Part shown: positions 7,023 through 8,285 of the stretch, one piece after another
Layout: each line of letters opens with the position of its first letter
Numbering within the stretch: position 1 is the stretch's first letter
Origin: JBEKDJ01 sp050014415
GTDB taxonomy: Bacteria > Desulfobacterota > BSN033 > UBA1163
Direction: 5' to 3'
DNA length: 8,285 nucleotides
Assembly (NCBI GenBank): GCA_050014415.1
Contig: JBEKDJ010000205.1
Span: 1-8,285, forward strand
Program-made: the position numbers and the translations under genes
Notes under the pieces: model-generated
What the model was told of the DNA's origin: nothing
Databases searched by the model: none
Seen by the model: the letters and a program-made list of their open reading frames with translations, nothing else

Positions 7023-7673
7023 CTATTCCCTTTTTGTGGCAAATCTAACCCCCATGTCAAAGGCTTTCTCGCAGTCCTTTGGAAATACTTCCTTGCGTCT
7101 CTTGGCTTTCCTCTCAGGATCAAAAAGGTCCGAAACCACCTTTGAATAATCTTCAAACTGATAAGTATCATGGCTACAGAGTGACTCCGAAGCCCCAAAC
7201 ACTATCTTCATTATCATTTCATTAAAACGGAGATGTTGATCGAAGGCATATTCTTTTATCATTTCCTCTGGGGCATTCATGGTGTAAATAAGCCCTGTAT
7301 GGATCTTCCTGGGGAAAAGCGATCGTGGAGGATGCGTATAGGTCATATACGGAAACATCAAACGCTCCATGAATGATCTCATCTCTCCGGAAACGGTTCC
7401 ATAATAGATCGGGGAGCCTAGAATGATAACATCGGCTCCCTCAACTTCTTTCAGGATTGGGGTCAGATCATCCTCTACCGCACACCTGCCATAACTTCTG
7501 CCACCTCTTGTTTTGCAGGCAAAACAGCTTATGCATCCTTTGAAATTCAGGTCATATAAATGGATGAGTTCTGTTCCTGCTCCCTGTGATTCAGCTCCTG
7601 CAAGGGCTTTTTCAAGCAGTGTTGCCGTATTCCATTTCTTCCTTGGACTTCCATTAAATGCAATTACTTTCAT
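7023..7673 (-). CDS. Iron-sulfur flavoprotein / NADPH-dependent FMN reductase family protein
   Basis: A 216-residue cytoplasmic redox protein with a flavodoxin-like fold. Counting from the chosen start, the FMN phosphate-binding loop FNGSPRKKWNTATLL (6-20) follows the first strand, and GSPIYYGTVSGEMRSFMERL (86-105) forms the second flavin contact. Between them is a cysteine cluster C47-x2-C50-x2-C53 with a fourth Cys at C64. This is like the compact C-x2-C-x2-C-x(n)-C motif that binds 4Fe-4S in archaeal and bacterial iron-sulfur flavoproteins, but with a 10-residue last gap. It probably passes electrons between a reductase or ferredoxin and an unknown acceptor. The start is placed at ATG 7671-7673, because GGAGG (- strand, 7682-7686) sits 8 nt before it; a GTG start five codons upstream would place this site inside the gene. 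It is the first gene of the - strand group; the amidohydrolase begins 181 nt further on. Confidence 0.85.
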   Translation of the reverse strand: MKVIAFNGSPRKKWNTATLLEKALAGAESQGAGTELIHLYDLNFKGCISCFACKTRGGRSYGRCAVEDDLTPILKEVEGADVIILGSPIYYGTVSGEMRSFMERLMFPYMTYTHPPRSLFPRKIHTGLIYTMNAPEEMIKEYAFDQHLRFNEMIMKIVFGASESLCSHDTYQFEDYSKVVSDLFDPERKAKRRKEVFPKDCEKAFDMGVRFATKRE

Positions 7674-7681
7674 AAACCATG

Positions 7682-7686
7682 CCTCC
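7682..7686 (-). promoter_or_regulatory. Ribosome binding site deciding the flavoprotein start
   Basis: The - strand GGAGG lies 8 nt before ATG (7671-7673). The alternative GTG at 7686-7688 overlaps this site and has no ribosome site of its own. Confidence 0.7.
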
Positions 7687-7689
7687 ACG

Positions 7690-7983
7690 TTTTCAGTCCT
7701 TTGCGATAGCGTGATCGTTTTTCATCCAATAATATGAATCAAGCGTAGCCCATCACGAATTGACTGTAAAGACATGGGGGCCAAGCCCTGTTATGCAATT
7801 TGCCTTGGATCTGCCACTATCTCTTTTCCCCTCTTTCTGCGATTCAGACACTAGGCTTCAGCCCTGCCAAGGCGGGATCAGGCACCAAACTTCTTCTCTT
7901 GTGTCCATGAACATCTACTCGTGCAATAAACAAGCATGTCTTTCTCTTGTTCTCTCAAGGACTGTCTTTAATCTTTCACTGTT
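7690..7983. other. Spacer upstream of the flavoprotein; no gene seen
   Basis: About 290 nt of pyrimidine-rich + strand sequence (many CTTCT/TCTCTT stretches) with no credible protein. A 75-codon + strand frame here (7760-7987) has low-complexity Ser/Leu composition, no ribosome site and no recognisable motif. The - strand promoter of the flavoprotein should lie near 7690-7780, but no convincing -35/-10 pair was found. Confidence 0.45.
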
Positions 7984-8142
7984 TTAGCGTCCCAGAATAT
8001 CTTCTCTCATTGGTTTCCCCTCAGGTAATATCTCGTATTTTAGACAGCATGGGCAGTTCTCCGAATGGTCGTCAAGTTTTAAATAACATATTTCTCTGAT
8101 TTCATCAGACGCACCTTGCCTCCCCTTCCACAGCCCCTGGTC
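7984..8142 (-). pseudogene. Start-less Cys-rich reading frame, possible gene remnant beside an IS end
   Basis: A 52-codon frame between stops with no ATG, GTG or TTG near its beginning; the only ATG is eight codons before the end. It is nonetheless protein-like: charged helix-type residues SDEIREICYLKLDDHSE (12-28), then NCPCC (29-33, with C19, C30, C32 and C33 as its cysteines), then ILPEGKPMREDILGR to TAA. The Cys cluster suggests a metal or zinc-ribbon type ending. An in-frame stop (8143-8145) sits directly upstream, and the candidate IS end begins about 20 nt further on, so this may be the C-terminal stump of a gene cut by the insertion. I do not recognise the family, and chance coding-like composition is possible. 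Confidence 0.35.
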
Positions 8143-8163
8143 TTAGGGTATGCTCTTAATGAA

Positions 8164-8197
8164 GGGTCAAGTCCCAACTGAGTGGGTAAATTCGACC
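8164..8197 (-). repeat. Candidate right end (terminal repeat) of the transposable element
   Basis: The + strand reads GGGTCAAGTCCCAACTGAGTGGG, continuing to TTCGACC. It lies 10 nt after the transposase stop, where a terminal inverted repeat is expected, begins with GGG as many ISL3-type ends do, and contains a CCCA/TGGG mini-palindrome (8173-8186). The partner end is outside the window, so the exact boundary and any target duplication (AT-rich TTAATGAA just outside at 8156-8163 is a candidate) cannot be confirmed. Confidence 0.4.
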
Positions 8198-8206
8198 TGT
8201 TTTTAA

Positions 8207-8285
8207 TTAAAAATCAGGCAACATACAGGTTAAGACCTTGAGACGAAGGTATTCTTCATCCTTGAGGCCATAGGATCGGCGCTGC
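8207..8285 (-). mobile_element. Transposase C-terminus (probable ISL3 family), cut by the window edge
   Basis: Read from 8284 on the - strand, 25 residues end in TAA (8207-8209): QRRSYGLKDEEYLRLKVLTC and then MLPDF. The pattern (K)RR-[AS]-YG-x-[KR]-[DN]-x-E-Y-x-[KR]-L-[KR] is the conserved C-terminal tail of ISL3-type DDE transposases (IS204/IS1001/IS1096/IS1165 group) as I know them. The catalytic DDE residues lie beyond the window, so integrity and activity cannot be judged. Together with the candidate terminal repeat it marks an insertion sequence entering from the right edge. Confidence 0.6.

Noticed and set aside
7674..7688. GTG at 7686-7688 as the flavoprotein start
   Set aside because: It overlaps the ribosome site that serves ATG 7671-7673, and it adds five residues (MEAWF) before the normal first strand of the fold.
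7760..7987. 75-codon + strand frame as a small gene
   Set aside because: Low-complexity Ser/Leu composition, no ribosome site and no motif. It lies opposite the expected promoter region of the flavoprotein.
7989..8012. Tiny frame MREDILGR with GAGGGG upstream as a leader peptide
   Set aside because: It is the in-frame end of the larger start-less Cys-rich frame. No hairpin, terminator or regulated gene follows closely enough to support attenuation.
7690..8206. tRNA, small RNA or CRISPR in the right-hand spacer
   Set aside because: No cloverleaf with a CCA-type acceptor stem, no regularly spaced direct repeats and no strong hairpin followed by a T-run were found by eye.

Overview
The window looks like a bacterial chromosome fragment of moderate GC content. 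It is most consistent with an uncultured anaerobe of the Desulfobacterota (deltaproteobacterial) type. That placement is inference from the gene types: a UroD-family methyltransferase-like protein, an ACMSD-type amidohydrolase, an iron-sulfur flavoprotein and a membrane-fused spermidine-synthase-like protein. No rRNA or other phylogenetic marker is present apart from enolase.

The left half (1-4448) is on the + strand. It holds the 3' end of a CDP-alcohol phosphatidyltransferase gene (phospholipid headgroup transfer), a complete enolase gene (glycolysis/gluconeogenesis), and a 780-residue membrane protein with a spermidine-synthase-like SAM-binding domain between two sets of membrane helices. 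The spacers at 424-636 and 1930-2105 are AT-rich and full of GAATTC/TTCGAA-like words. The first also contains a perfect 9-bp hairpin.

The right half (4474-7673) is on the - strand and converges on the left half at a 10-bp inverted repeat (4414-4461). This repeat has a T8 tract on the - strand and a T-rich flank on the + strand, so it can serve as a shared terminator. In transcription order the - strand genes are an iron-sulfur flavoprotein, an amidohydrolase-2 family metal hydrolase/decarboxylase, and a UroD/MtaA-like protein. The gaps are about 180-190 nt, so they may be one loose transcription unit or separate ones. Together they suggest anaerobic catabolism of a small, perhaps aromatic or methoxylated, compound. 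No corrinoid protein or other diagnostic partner is present to prove it.

The right edge (7674-8285) is a mobile-element boundary. The - strand at 8207-8285 encodes the last 25 residues of what looks like an ISL3-type transposase, followed by a candidate IS end near 8164-8197. Beside it, at 7984-8142, is a start-less, Cys-rich 52-codon reading frame that may be the tail of a gene broken by the insertion.

No tRNA, rRNA, CRISPR array or obvious defence or phage system was seen. The most interesting points are three consecutive enzyme-family proteins whose textbook catalytic or metal-binding residues are substituted, the palindromic element that runs into the 3' end of a coding region, and the IS-adjacent orphan reading frame.
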